64,000 bases of DNA, from positions 82,336 through 146,335 of the forward strand of contig JAHDHQ010000002.1 of NCBI GenBank assembly GCA_020631235.1, read 5' to 3'. Under the pieces are notes generated by a model. That model had not been told where the DNA came from and ran no database searches. It saw only the letters and a list, made by a program, of their open reading frames with translations. This DNA comes from Saprospiraceae bacterium. GTDB lineage: Bacteria > Bacteroidota > Bacteroidia > Chitinophagales > Saprospiraceae. A program made the position numbers and the translations under genes. This document shows positions 8,030 through 16,090 of this stretch, piece after piece; positions within the stretch are counted from its first letter, which is position 1; each line of letters begins with the position of its first letter.

Positions 8030-10327
8030 TTATTGTTTATCAATTAGCTTCAAGAATACGGGTTCTCGATACGTCCCTGTCGAACTTAAAGAAGCAAATT
8101 GGATTTCACACAAAAGTTCAGGTTTAAGCCAGACAGAATCCTTATCGTCATCCGTTTTTTCTTTGAAGCTTTTTTTGTCAATGACTAGGTCTTCAAATCG
8201 TTTCATCAGCATCTTCATCTTCTTAGCATCAAATCCTGTTCCTACTTTACCCATGTACTTTAAGGTACCGTCATCTTCAGGTTTTAATAGATGCATAGAC
8301 CCAAATAAACCCGATCGATCACCTTCGCCTTTGGTGTATCCTGCAATGTAACATTGTTCGTTGATTCTAAACTTAACTTTTAACCAATAATCACTGCGTT
8401 GGCCGATGGTATATAAACCATTTTTGTCCTTAGCCATCACTCCCTCTAGGGACATAGCCTTAGCTGCATCATACAAAGCTTGCCCATCATCCATGGTCTC
8501 ACTTCTTCGAAATATGTTGGCTGATTTAAAGGCCACTTTCATCCAGGCCTGTCTTCTCAGCAATGGTTCCTTCGTAATGTACTTGCCATCTAACATAATG
8601 CAGTCAAACAAATAACAGACTGCTGGATTTTTCTTAGTCGCCAAATTTATTGAAGATTCTCCTTTAGTGTGCATTCTTGAAATTACTTGACTAAACATTG
8701 GTCTTCCTTGTTCGTCTAAACACACAATTTCTCCATCAAAAATACCTTGCTCCACTTCGAATAAATCCGAGTTTAGGAGTTCTGGAAATTGTGTAGAAAT
8801 ATTCCTCCCACTTCGAGAATATACACTCACATATTTTCCATCTACATGGATAATACTGCGAATTCCATCCCATTTGATTTCATATGTATACTTAGAACTT
8901 GTAGGTAATTTTTTACTCACACCCGCCAACATAGGATCAATAGGCAGCGAAATTTTCTCGAAATCATTATTCTTAATCAATTCGATGATCCATTGAGCAT
9001 CTTTGGTGCGATAGATTTTGTAACTCCGATTCAACCCATCCGCTTTACAAGTAAATTTGTAGCTCCCATCTTTTTGGCTATCCCAAACAAAGCTTCCTCG
9101 AGCATAGACCCACATCTCTCCTGCCCCATATTGTCCTTTAGGTATAACTCCTTCAAAATCTAAATACTTCATCGGATGATCCTCAGTGCGTATGGCCAAG
9201 CGCTTCAGTCCTGTTTTTGTGGGTAATCCTTTAGGGATGGCCCAGCTCAGCAGCACACCATCTTTTTCTAGTCGCAAGTCGTAATGCAAATTCTGGGCAT
9301 TATGGAGTTGTACACAAAACTGGCTACCTCTGGTTTTTACCGGTGCTAGCGATGGTTCGGGTGTAATATCAAAATCGCGTTTTTTAATATAATCATCCAG
9401 CTTTTCTGCTATTTTAGGGTCTATCTCGTCAGTGGTTGAGCTAGGAATCAACGCTGAGGCATCATCATAGAATGTTTCCCATACATCCCCGAATTCGTCC
9501 AGATATTGTTGATAATTCCGGATGGTTATATCTTTTGAGTTATGTATATCTTTTAGTTTTTCCCAAGTGATGGGAAAGGATAATGGAGCCCCTGATTTTC
9601 CACGCATACTGTAGGGAGCAACTGTGGTATGGGCTTTATGGTTTCTAAATATATCGATGAGGGTTTTCCCACCTCGCTTCTCTTTAGACATAGCTAGAGT
9701 GCAAGTTGTGGGATGTTGTTTCACAAATATTTTGGCCAATGTCTTGACCTGTGCAACCATGTCCTCATGTGTATGCTCTGGAATAATAGGCACAAAAATA
9801 TGAAGGCCTTTACTTCCCGATGTCTTTACAAATGGAGCGTAACCCTTATTTTCTAAAAAATCTTTCAGCTCAAAGGCTATTTGTTTAACCACTTGAAAGT
9901 CTCCATTAGGCGGTGGATCGAGGTCAAAAATAAAATGATCTGGCTTTTCCATTTCTGCACTAAACATTTGCATAGGATGTATTTCCAATGCCGCTAAATT
10001 AGCTAACCAAACAAGCGTTGCATTTTCATGAGCTAATAAATATTGAATGGTTTCTTCAGAATGAGCAATCCCAATGCTTTTTATCCACGAAGGAGTCCAA
10101 TCAGGTTTGGACTTTGTATAAAAACTACCTTTATCAATACCATCAGGAAATCTAATCAGGGTTAAGGGTCTATCCTTTATGTACTTGAGCATAATGGGTG
10201 CGATGCTTAAATAATATTGGATAATCTCAGCTTTGGTAACTGAGACTGCTGGGTACAGCACTTTTTGTAGGTTACTTATTTTAAGTTTCCTCCCTTCGAT
10301 TTCGGTATGTATTACTTGTTTGGCCAT
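8030..10327 (-). CDS. ligD: ATP-dependent DNA ligase D, Pol-PE-Lig order
   Basis: This 765-residue multidomain repair enzyme has three parts. Residues ~1-290 are the primase-polymerase domain (LYPAVSVTKAEIIQYY, FIFDLDPP with paired catalytic Asp, SGSKGLHIFVP). Residues ~315-440 are the 3'-phosphoesterase domain (FCVQLHNAQNLHYDLRLE, GVIPKGQYGAGEM). Residues ~465-765 are the ATP-dependent ligase with adenylation motif EIKWDG (Lys485) and later motifs EGVMAKD and YWLKVK. The order Pol-PE-Lig is that of mycobacterial LigD, not the PE-Lig-Pol order of Pseudomonas. The protein trims, fills and seals ends held by Ku. All catalytic motifs I can see are intact. It starts 15 bases after the VOC gene ends. 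Confidence 0.96.
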   Translation of the reverse strand: MAKQVIHTEIEGRKLKISNLQKVLYPAVSVTKAEIIQYYLSIAPIMLKYIKDRPLTLIRFPDGIDKGSFYTKSKPDWTPSWIKSIGIAHSEETIQYLLAHENATLVWLANLAALEIHPMQMFSAEMEKPDHFIFDLDPPPNGDFQVVKQIAFELKDFLENKGYAPFVKTSGSKGLHIFVPIIPEHTHEDMVAQVKTLAKIFVKQHPTTCTLAMSKEKRGGKTLIDIFRNHKAHTTVAPYSMRGKSGAPLSFPITWEKLKDIHNSKDITIRNYQQYLDEFGDVWETFYDDASALIPSSTTDEIDPKIAEKLDDYIKKRDFDITPEPSLAPVKTRGSQFCVQLHNAQNLHYDLRLEKDGVLLSWAIPKGLPTKTGLKRLAIRTEDHPMKYLDFEGVIPKGQYGAGEMWVYARGSFVWDSQKDGSYKFTCKADGLNRSYKIYRTKDAQWIIELIKNNDFEKISLPIDPMLAGVSKKLPTSSKYTYEIKWDGIRSIIHVDGKYVSVYSRSGRNISTQFPELLNSDLFEVEQGIFDGEIVCLDEQGRPMFSQVISRMHTKGESSINLATKKNPAVCYLFDCIMLDGKYITKEPLLRRQAWMKVAFKSANIFRRSETMDDGQALYDAAKAMSLEGVMAKDKNGLYTIGQRSDYWLKVKFRINEQCYIAGYTKGEGDRSGLFGSMHLLKPEDDGTLKYMGKVGTGFDAKKMKMLMKRFEDLVIDKKSFKEKTDDDKDSVWLKPELLCEIQFASLSSTGTYREPVFLKLIDKQ

Positions 10328-10342
10328 TGATAAAATAGTGCA

Positions 10343-10702
10343 CTATTCAATGGTAAAGTGAGGATTATAGATAATACCCAGTAAGTTATCCCAAGGATCT
10401 TTAACCGTCGCCACTAAAATATCACCTCCTACATCATTGGGTGACTCAGGCGGAGTAGCTCCCAACTCTAGTAATCGATTATAGGAAGCATGTATATCTT
10501 TTACACCCCAATAAGTATATACATTTTCAGATTTAGGTAATTTAATATCCAATGGTTGCAATCCTAATTCGTATCCCTTAATATTAAATCCAATGTAGGT
10601 CGGCAGATCAAAATATGGTGCGGTTTCGAAAACTTTTGTATACCAAGCTTTAGCAGCATCTAGATCACTTACCATATAAATACATGTTCTTAATCCTTGC
10701 AT
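10343..10702 (-). CDS. VOC superfamily protein (glyoxalase/bleomycin-resistance fold)
   Basis: This 119-residue protein is a single VOC domain: LRTCIYMVSDLDAAKAWYTKVF at the start, YIGFNIKGYELGLQP in the middle and VATVKDPWDNLLGIIYNP at the end. The motif with D-P-W/F-x-N before a terminal E/N is typical of the fold. VOC proteins use a divalent metal for isomerase, dioxygenase or resistance activities; sequence does not say which. It is the first gene of a probable operon with LigD, Ku and the EEP protein, 15 bases before ligD. A functional link to DNA repair is not evident and may just be shared transcription. Confidence 0.8.
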   Translation of the reverse strand: MQGLRTCIYMVSDLDAAKAWYTKVFETAPYFDLPTYIGFNIKGYELGLQPLDIKLPKSENVYTYWGVKDIHASYNRLLELGATPPESPNDVGGDILVATVKDPWDNLLGIIYNPHFTIE

Positions 10703-11045
10703 AAAATCGTATCAATGTTTAAAAGAAATTGCGTAAAATGTAAGTCAAATTACAAACTTAAACTCTAACACAGCTACTGCAAGGGATATACCAATAAATT
10801 ACTTTATTTAACAGAAGAATATCTTTATTTTAAAAGAATCAGTAGGCCTGCTGCCACAGTCTAAATATGCACTCAAAAAACATTTAAAGAATGAAAGATG
10901 TTTAATCATTGCACCCGATTAGGGAAAATCAGAAAGTTCAAGCTTTAGAAATCAAATAATACAATTTCATAAAAATGAAAGTGTCCTTCGACTTCATTAA
11001 AATTTTATCGATTAGTAGAACCCATTAAGCAAGTGTAAATTAACT
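10703..11045. other. divergent intergenic region, 343 bases
   Basis: This AT-rich spacer lies between the leftward VOC-ligD operon and the rightward grx-GNAT-selO operon. It holds the leftward promoter described separately. It also holds a small inverted repeat (TTTCAT, 4-base loop, ATGAAA) at 10965-10980, about 65 bases before the glutaredoxin start. I see no coding potential, tRNA or clear rightward promoter in it. Confidence 0.6.
10753..10782 (-). promoter_or_regulatory. promoter of the VOC-ligD-ku-EEP operon
   Basis: On the minus strand this reads TTG (10780-10782), a 19-base spacer, then TAAGTTTG (10753-10760). Both elements and the spacing match the Bacteroidota sigma-A consensus (TTG, N19-21, TAnnTTTG). 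Transcription would begin near 10746, giving a leader of about 45 bases before the VOC start. Confidence 0.6.
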
Positions 11046-11306
11046 ATGACAAATGGCAAAGACATCACATTATTTGGGGCTATAAGATGCCATAAAACAC
11101 GACATTACATAAAGTTTTTAGAACAATTAGGCTTGCCATTTGTCTTTAAAGATGTCGAAAAAAATGAAATGCATGCCGAGCAATTAATTAACTTATTTGA
11201 TTCAGGCAAACTAAATTTTCCTACCTTCTTACTTGATGGTAAAAAACTGCGCAATCCGAAAGATGATGAGCTATTAAAACAGCTAAGAAAACGTGGATTT
11301 ATATGA
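11046..11306 (+). CDS. glutaredoxin-like thiol protein with a single active-site Cys
   Basis: This 86-residue protein has a thioredoxin fold of glutaredoxin size. The start ITLFGAIRCHKTRHYIKFLEQ places the active-site motif Cys15-His-Lys-Thr18, where classic glutaredoxins have C-P-Y-C; only the first Cys is kept, as in monothiol types. NFPTFLLDGKKL carries the cis-proline (Pro59) that helps bind glutathione-like ligands, and KDVEKN matches the second strand. It is expected to handle mixed disulfides in the cytoplasm. The stop overlaps the next start by 4 bases (ATGA), and selO follows, so the three are one operon. SelO of E. coli is reported to modify a glutaredoxin, which makes this neighbour a candidate target. 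Confidence 0.75.
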   Translation: MTNGKDITLFGAIRCHKTRHYIKFLEQLGLPFVFKDVEKNEMHAEQLINLFDSGKLNFPTFLLDGKKLRNPKDDELLKQLRKRGFI

Positions 11307-11593
11307 ACAAGAAAATTAAATTAGATATCATACAGCACATTGAATCATCAAGACGATTTGAAATGAGCATGGATGATTACGTCGCATTTGTGAGCTATGC
11401 AAAAGAAGAAGATATGCTCTTCTTAACTCATGCAGAAGTACCCTATCAATGGAGAGGTCAAGGTATAGGCGAAAAGCTTGTCTTAGCTGTCTTTCACCAT
11501 ATCACATCGAATAATCTGAAGGCAACCGCTATTTGTCCGTTTATTAAAAAAGTACTTAGGGAACATCCCTCTTGGTCAACCATAATCAGCTGA
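11303..11593 (+). CDS. small GNAT-family N-acetyltransferase (YidJ/YjdJ-like)
   Basis: This 96-residue protein matches the short GNAT group: FVSYAKEEDMLFLTHAEVPYQWRGQGIGEKLV contains the acetyl-CoA-binding R-G-x-G-I-G loop, and AICPFIKKVLREHPSW matches the family C-terminus (CPFIxxYxxxHPEY-like). Such minimal GNATs lack an obvious substrate site and their function is largely unknown. It overlaps the glutaredoxin-like gene by 4 bases and ends 3 bases before selO, so it is translationally coupled with both. It probably acts in the cytoplasm. Confidence 0.82.
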   Translation: MNKKIKLDIIQHIESSRRFEMSMDDYVAFVSYAKEEDMLFLTHAEVPYQWRGQGIGEKLVLAVFHHITSNNLKATAICPFIKKVLREHPSWSTIIS

Positions 11594-11596
11594 TTT

Positions 11597-13159
11597 ATGA
11601 AACTTAACATACACGATCGGTTTTCAAAAGAACTACCAGCTGATCCAAATAAACAAAATACAAGGCGCCAAGTCCAAAAGGCTTGCTTCAGTTATGTAAC
11701 ACCAAAACAACCTAGTAAACCAAGTTTGGTTCACGCTAACCTAGACCTTGCTCAACAACTTGGGATAGTCAAAGAAGATCTTCAGTCTCAAGACTTTCTC
11801 AACGTATTTTCAGGAGTAACAACACTTGAAAAATCTAGACCTTATGCCATGAATTATGGAGGCCATCAATTTGGTCATTGGGCAGGACAATTAGGAGACG
11901 GAAGAGCGATAAATTTAGCTGAAATTAAACATAAAGAACATCATCTTGCTATCCAACTAAAAGGAGCTGGAGAAACCCCATACTCACGATCAGCCGATGG
12001 ATTAGCCGTTCTTCGTTCGTCCATCCGCGAATATTTATGTGCTGAAGCTATGCACCATTTGGGTGTACCGACGACTCGATCACTATCCATCATAAAGAGT
12101 GGAGATCAAGTAATGCGTGATATGATGTATGATGGCAACGCTGCTTATGAAACAGGCGCAATCGTTTGTCGTGTTTCACCAAGTTTTATTCGTTTTGGAA
12201 ATTTCCAATTGCTCGCCTTTCGTCAAGACATTGGCACGCTAAAAAAACTGACTGATTTTACGATAAAGCATCACTTTAAAGGCATCGAAGCTGGAACTAA
12301 ACAAGCTTATATCGATTTTTTCCGAGAAGTGTCCATGCGCACATTGGGTATGATTATGCATTGGCAAAGAGTAGGGTTTGTTCATGGAGTGATGAACACT
12401 GATAACATGTCGATATTAGGTTTAACTATCGATTATGGGCCTTATGGATGGCTAGAAGGTTTTGATCCATCCTGGACACCCAATACAACAGATAAACAAC
12501 ATAAAAGATATCGTTACGGGAATCAAGCCCAAATCGCTTTATGGAATTTACTCCAACTCGCTAATGCATTATATCCTCTAGTAAATGATGCCAAAGCCTT
12601 CGAAGATGTTTTAAACGAATTTGGTCCGAATCATAAATTGCAATATGAATCGATGATGCGTGATAAGTTAGGTCTTCATATGGCTCAAGAAAATGATATG
12701 ATTTTGTTTAATCAACTGAACAAGACATTGGTCAAAACAGAAACAGATATGACCATTTTCTATCGATTGCTGGCAGAAATTAAGAAAGACGATCATCCAA
12801 GCTTGATGCTTAATGCAATAAACCTTGCATTTTATGAAGAAGATTTAGATGATGAGGTAAAGCAAGCTTGGCTCGATTGGTTCGGCAATTATAAAAATCG
12901 ACTTTTGCAAGAGTCGTTGACAGACTTGGAAAGAAAAAAACTTATGCATGCGGTAAACCCCAAGTATGTTCTTAGAAATTACATGGCACAACTAGCCATC
13001 GATGATGCTGAAAAAGGAGATTATACTTTAGTGACCCAATTTTATGAGATGCTTAAACATCCTTACGATGAACAAGCAGAATATAATCAGTGGTTTGCAA
13101 AACGTCCTGAATGGGCAAGACATAGAATCGGGTGTTCCATGTTATCGTGCAGCTCCTAA
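11597..13159 (+). CDS. selO: protein adenylyltransferase SelO
   Basis: This 520-residue SelO/YdiU protein is a pseudokinase-fold enzyme that transfers AMP from ATP to protein Ser/Thr/Tyr. Signatures are MNYGGHQFGHWAGQLGDGRA, LKGAG with Lys122, REYLCAEAM with Glu145, NTDNMS with Asp269-Asn270, and DYGP with Asp279. The Lys-Glu spacing of 23 and Asp-Asp spacing of 10 fit an intact active site. The extreme C-terminus, GCSMLSCSS, has Cys where vertebrate homologues carry selenocysteine. E. coli SelO is reported to AMPylate glutaredoxin GrxA and SucA and to affect protein S-glutathionylation. Here it sits 3 bases after a GNAT gene in an operon headed by a glutaredoxin-like protein. Confidence 0.95.
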   Translation: MKLNIHDRFSKELPADPNKQNTRRQVQKACFSYVTPKQPSKPSLVHANLDLAQQLGIVKEDLQSQDFLNVFSGVTTLEKSRPYAMNYGGHQFGHWAGQLGDGRAINLAEIKHKEHHLAIQLKGAGETPYSRSADGLAVLRSSIREYLCAEAMHHLGVPTTRSLSIIKSGDQVMRDMMYDGNAAYETGAIVCRVSPSFIRFGNFQLLAFRQDIGTLKKLTDFTIKHHFKGIEAGTKQAYIDFFREVSMRTLGMIMHWQRVGFVHGVMNTDNMSILGLTIDYGPYGWLEGFDPSWTPNTTDKQHKRYRYGNQAQIALWNLLQLANALYPLVNDAKAFEDVLNEFGPNHKLQYESMMRDKLGLHMAQENDMILFNQLNKTLVKTETDMTIFYRLLAEIKKDDHPSLMLNAINLAFYEEDLDDEVKQAWLDWFGNYKNRLLQESLTDLERKKLMHAVNPKYVLRNYMAQLAIDDAEKGDYTLVTQFYEMLKHPYDEQAEYNQWFAKRPEWARHRIGCSMLSCSS

Positions 13160-13239
13160 ATTAGTCTGTCGATAGACATCCGGCATAGAAGAAAAGCGCT
13201 GGCATTTCAAGAAATACTATATTCGTAAAAACAATTAGT

Positions 13240-13521
13240 ATGGGATTTTTAGGGAGACTTTTAGGAAGTAAAAATACATCTTCATCAGTAGATCATGCCA
13301 GTTTAATTGAAGTTGGCGTCTGCCCAAATTGCTGGGGAAAACAAGCTTATGACGGGAAGTTTAAAGACTATGTGATAGATCAAACTAAGTCTAATGTTAA
13401 TAAAGATAAAAGTCACCAAAAGGCATTTATCCAGCAGTTCGTCGAAACAAATGTCACAGGGATAAAATTAAAAACCGATGGTGATAAGATCCATTGCCCT
13501 GCCTGCAATTCAAAATTCTAA
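13240..13521 (+). CDS. small protein with split CxxC pairs (putative zinc ribbon)
   Basis: This 93-residue protein has Cys28-x2-Cys31 (CPNC) and Cys86-x2-Cys89 (CPAC), separated by about 55 residues. The two pairs could bind one zinc as a ribbon with a long insertion. The N-terminus MGFLGRLLGSK is a short amphipathic segment. I do not recognise a named family. It follows selO by 80 bases on the same strand but has room for its own promoter. It ends 22 bases before the converging TANGO2-like pseudogene. The even codon quality and paired cysteines make it a real gene. Confidence 0.6.
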   Translation: MGFLGRLLGSKNTSSSVDHASLIEVGVCPNCWGKQAYDGKFKDYVIDQTKSNVNKDKSHQKAFIQQFVETNVTGIKLKTDGDKIHCPACNSKF

Positions 13522-13543
13522 CTATCTAAAAACTTACAGTGGT

Positions 13544-14239
13544 CTAAACTTGTTGGCGGTGCTCCGAGTTATTACCGGGAGCGCCTCTCAAGTCATTATA
13601 GCTTAGTTCTATGCCCATCCCGCGAATTATGGCTTTGGTATGGCTGACAGTTTGTATGGACTCAAACGTCCTTCCATATTTTTTATATTTATATCTACAC
13701 CGGGTCTGAAAATTATGTATACTTTGCTCGCTGTAGTCTTGGTCTAACACTTCTATGAGTTCCTTCTTTCTTTCCAGTCGTTCTTGATCTTCGTATAATG
13801 GACTGGACATCCAGCAATGTACCTTTTTAGGGTCCATGCTTTGATTATGCTTTAGTTTACCATCCCAGACCCATTGTTGCAAGTTTTGGTTTTTATCAAA
13901 ATAAATGATTGTAAACGGTTCGATATCTACCAACAAATACTCTTCCCATGCCAATGGAAGATTATTGGAAGACATCAAATCCAGTAGAATCAAACCGCGA
14001 CTCATTCTGTATGGCTCTTGTCTCTGATGCCTTTTAAAAGCGCCATTAAGTAACACCATAATGTTTCCTTGATCATCATGACAAATCCAGCTTCCTCCTT
14101 TAAAATCTTAAGGGAAGTGAAGCGTCTTATGATCTAGTTTCAGTTTGTCCAATGTCGGTTTAGGTCGTAAGACACTTTCATCTCTATTCGAGCTGATGAC
14201 TATTTTGTCCGAAAAAGGAACAAAGCTAACTACGCACAT
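13544..14239 (-). pseudogene. TANGO2/NRDE-family gene interrupted by an in-frame TAA
   Basis: Read from ATG 14239, the first codons give MCVVSFVPFSDKIVISSNRD then E: the N-terminal Cys2 and the Asn-Arg-Asp-Glu motif that name the NRDE/TANGO2 family. Codon 44 is TAA (14108-14110). The same frame then continues without a shift as DFKGGSWICHDDQGN, which matches the family's GG-[ST]-W segment, and runs a further 188 codons to the stop at 13544. Family members usually have Lys or Arg near this position, so one base change (AAA to TAA) would explain the stop. A 171-residue downstream reading frame from ATG 14059 lacks the Cys and NRDE motif and is unlikely to work alone. The cause could be true decay, a sequencing error or strain variation. 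Confidence 0.8.
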
Positions 14240-14261
14240 CGAACAAATAATTTATACTATG

Positions 14262-15296
14262 CTACATTAAAACACCATTGACTGCTTGGATACCTGGAGG
14301 CAAATCAGTCTCACCTAACATCTCGCGTAAGTCTATCTCGATGGTTCTACTTAATGCAAGCATAGGTATATCATTCCCTAGACCTTCAAAAGGATTTTCA
14401 GAATAATCACCCACTAATTCCATCATTAAATACACCCAAGAAACTAGTACCGTAAACGGAATGGCGAGAAAATGACCATATGGAACGCTATGAAATTCGG
14501 TCACCATCCCAAAAGGTAATAAAAATATAAATATACCTACGAAAACTGCACTCATACTCCCATATTGCCGAGGTAAGGGAAATTTTTTAATTCGTTCTGC
14601 TTTCCCTTGGTGCACGTAGAAATCATACAATATTTGTTGTAGTTCCATATGCCTAAAATCTTCGATCAGTCCTTTTTTTCTGAGTTCTTTCAATTCTTGT
14701 GCTTGCCGATCAATGATTTGAGTAGCTGAATTTTTAAAGTTGATAATGGTTTCGTATTCACTAGCTGGTAAAAACTTTTTCAGTTCTTGTTCAGTTTTAC
14801 CATCCTTAAACATACCTACACCGATGGACTCTCTTCTTTTTTTTGTCGTACGAGCAATATGCTTGCTTTGACTGATATGCTCCCATGAGGTAGGTATGAG
14901 CAATTGATTTCTTAAAGTATAAAGCCAAGCAATGTGTCTATAGATCAGTCTTTTATGTATGCTGGAGACCTCTTCTTCGGTATAACTTCCATCTGCAAAT
15001 TGAGTGGTGACGAAGCCTTTGACGCCAGAACCCCAAGCCCTGCTTGAATTTACTATGGCACCCCAAATTTTTCTAGCTTCCCACAAACGATCATAAGCTT
15101 GATTATTTTTAAAACCTATATAGAATGCAACTGCAGTGGCAATAATAGATACAGGTAGCCAAGGAATCTCGAGCCAAGTCCAGTGGGTAAACCAATAAAA
15201 AAAAGAAACCGCTCCTGCCCAAGCCGTTAACCAAATAATGTGCCCACCAGAAAATCTCAATATGGCCAAGAGACCAAAATTCTTTTTTACATACAT
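14262..15296 (-). CDS. bestrophin-family anion channel
   Basis: This 344-residue protein matches the bestrophin/UPF0187 family. The start LLAILRFSGGHIIWLTAWAGAVSFFYW contains the first membrane segment. SIIATAVAFYIGFKNNQAYDRLWEARKIWGAIVNSSRAW is the family's most conserved stretch. Two later hydrophobic segments follow (~225-270), with PFGMVTEFHSVPYGHFLAIPFTVLVSWVYLMMELVGDYSENPFE near the end. Bestrophins are pentameric anion channels for chloride or bicarbonate in the inner membrane. It lies 73 bases downstream of the carbonic anhydrase gene on the same strand, although a terminator hairpin sits between them. The pairing fits bicarbonate handling. Confidence 0.88.
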   Translation of the reverse strand: MYVKKNFGLLAILRFSGGHIIWLTAWAGAVSFFYWFTHWTWLEIPWLPVSIIATAVAFYIGFKNNQAYDRLWEARKIWGAIVNSSRAWGSGVKGFVTTQFADGSYTEEEVSSIHKRLIYRHIAWLYTLRNQLLIPTSWEHISQSKHIARTTKKRRESIGVGMFKDGKTEQELKKFLPASEYETIINFKNSATQIIDRQAQELKELRKKGLIEDFRHMELQQILYDFYVHQGKAERIKKFPLPRQYGSMSAVFVGIFIFLLPFGMVTEFHSVPYGHFLAIPFTVLVSWVYLMMELVGDYSENPFEGLGNDIPMLALSRTIEIDLREMLGETDLPPGIQAVNGVLM

Positions 15297-15311
15297 ATTT
15301 AAGAAAGTATT

Positions 15312-15340
15312 AAAAAATGGTGACTAAAAGGGTCACCATT
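15312..15340 (-). terminator. intrinsic terminator after the carbonic anhydrase gene
   Basis: A perfect 9-base-pair stem (AATGGTGAC at 15316-15324 and GTCACCATT at 15332-15340) with a 7-base loop is followed on the minus strand by a run of T. It lies 30 bases past the carbonic anhydrase stop and just before the bestrophin start, so read-through into bestrophin would be partial. Confidence 0.75.
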
Positions 15341-15369
15341 TATTTATAAAATTTTATTTATGGAAATGC

Positions 15370-15936
15370 TTAAAGGAAATCTACCTTTCCACTATCCAGG
15401 TTGTAGTAGGCTGGTACCACCTTAACATCGCCAGATGCTACTGCACCCCCAATAATACTGGATCGACTTAGTAATTCTTGAGCGACCATTTGAGCATTAG
15501 TTTTAACTACATCATTTACACTTGCTCCTTTTGGGGAAGCTTGCACAGCTGGAGTGATGTGTGCTAGTAGGTGATTTAAATTATAACCATTGTCTCCTCC
15601 ATTGACTGCAGCTGTCACTGCACCGCAACTTTGATGTCCTAGAACGACGATAAGTTTAGTGCCACAATGAGCCACAGCATATTCCATACTTGCAATGGAA
15701 GATGTATTAGCAACATTTCCCGCAACTCTAACCACAAATAACTCACCTAAACCTGTATCAAATGCTAATTCAGGAACTACTCGACTATCAGCACAACTTA
15801 GCACAATGGCGAAGGGTGATTGGCCTGCAGTTAAGCCATTTCTTGTGACAATATCTTGAGATCCTCGATCCATTTTATCAGCAACATAGCGATCATTTCC
15901 GCTTTTAAGTCGCTCTATTGTATTTTCTATACTCAT
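15370..15936 (-). CDS. beta-class carbonic anhydrase
   Basis: This 188-residue beta-carbonic anhydrase interconverts CO2 and bicarbonate in the cytoplasm. The zinc site is intact: Cys48 and the Asp50-Arg52 dyad in SCADSRV, then His101 and Cys104 in GHQSCGAV. The strands ELFVVRVAGN and ASMEYAVAHCGTKLIVVLGH match the core fold. It is short, with no signal peptide (MSIENTIERLKSGN), fitting a soluble enzyme. It ends with a strong terminator, after which a bestrophin anion channel follows on the same strand. This suggests the two proteins serve a common bicarbonate or pH function. Confidence 0.94.
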   Translation of the reverse strand: MSIENTIERLKSGNDRYVADKMDRGSQDIVTRNGLTAGQSPFAIVLSCADSRVVPELAFDTGLGELFVVRVAGNVANTSSIASMEYAVAHCGTKLIVVLGHQSCGAVTAAVNGGDNGYNLNHLLAHITPAVQASPKGASVNDVVKTNAQMVAQELLSRSSIIGGAVASGDVKVVPAYYNLDSGKVDFL

Positions 15937-16090
15937 AAATTTTTTGCTTTATTGATTAAAATAATTGTAAAATAATAGTTTTCTGCCATTAGTTAAAATC
16001 GTTTAATAAAATGGCTTTTCTATTGGAGTGTGTATAGGCAAAAACTAAAAAAGCATTTATATTTAATTCTACACCAACAAAATTACCAAC

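Noticed and set aside
7995-8351. Open frame on the plus strand opposite ligD and ku
   Set aside because: It lies fully antisense to two well-conserved genes and resembles no protein.
13544-14059. Treating the 171-residue frame as a complete hypothetical gene
   Set aside because: The same frame extends upstream through one stop codon to the diagnostic Cys and NRDE motif, so it is the remainder of a broken gene.
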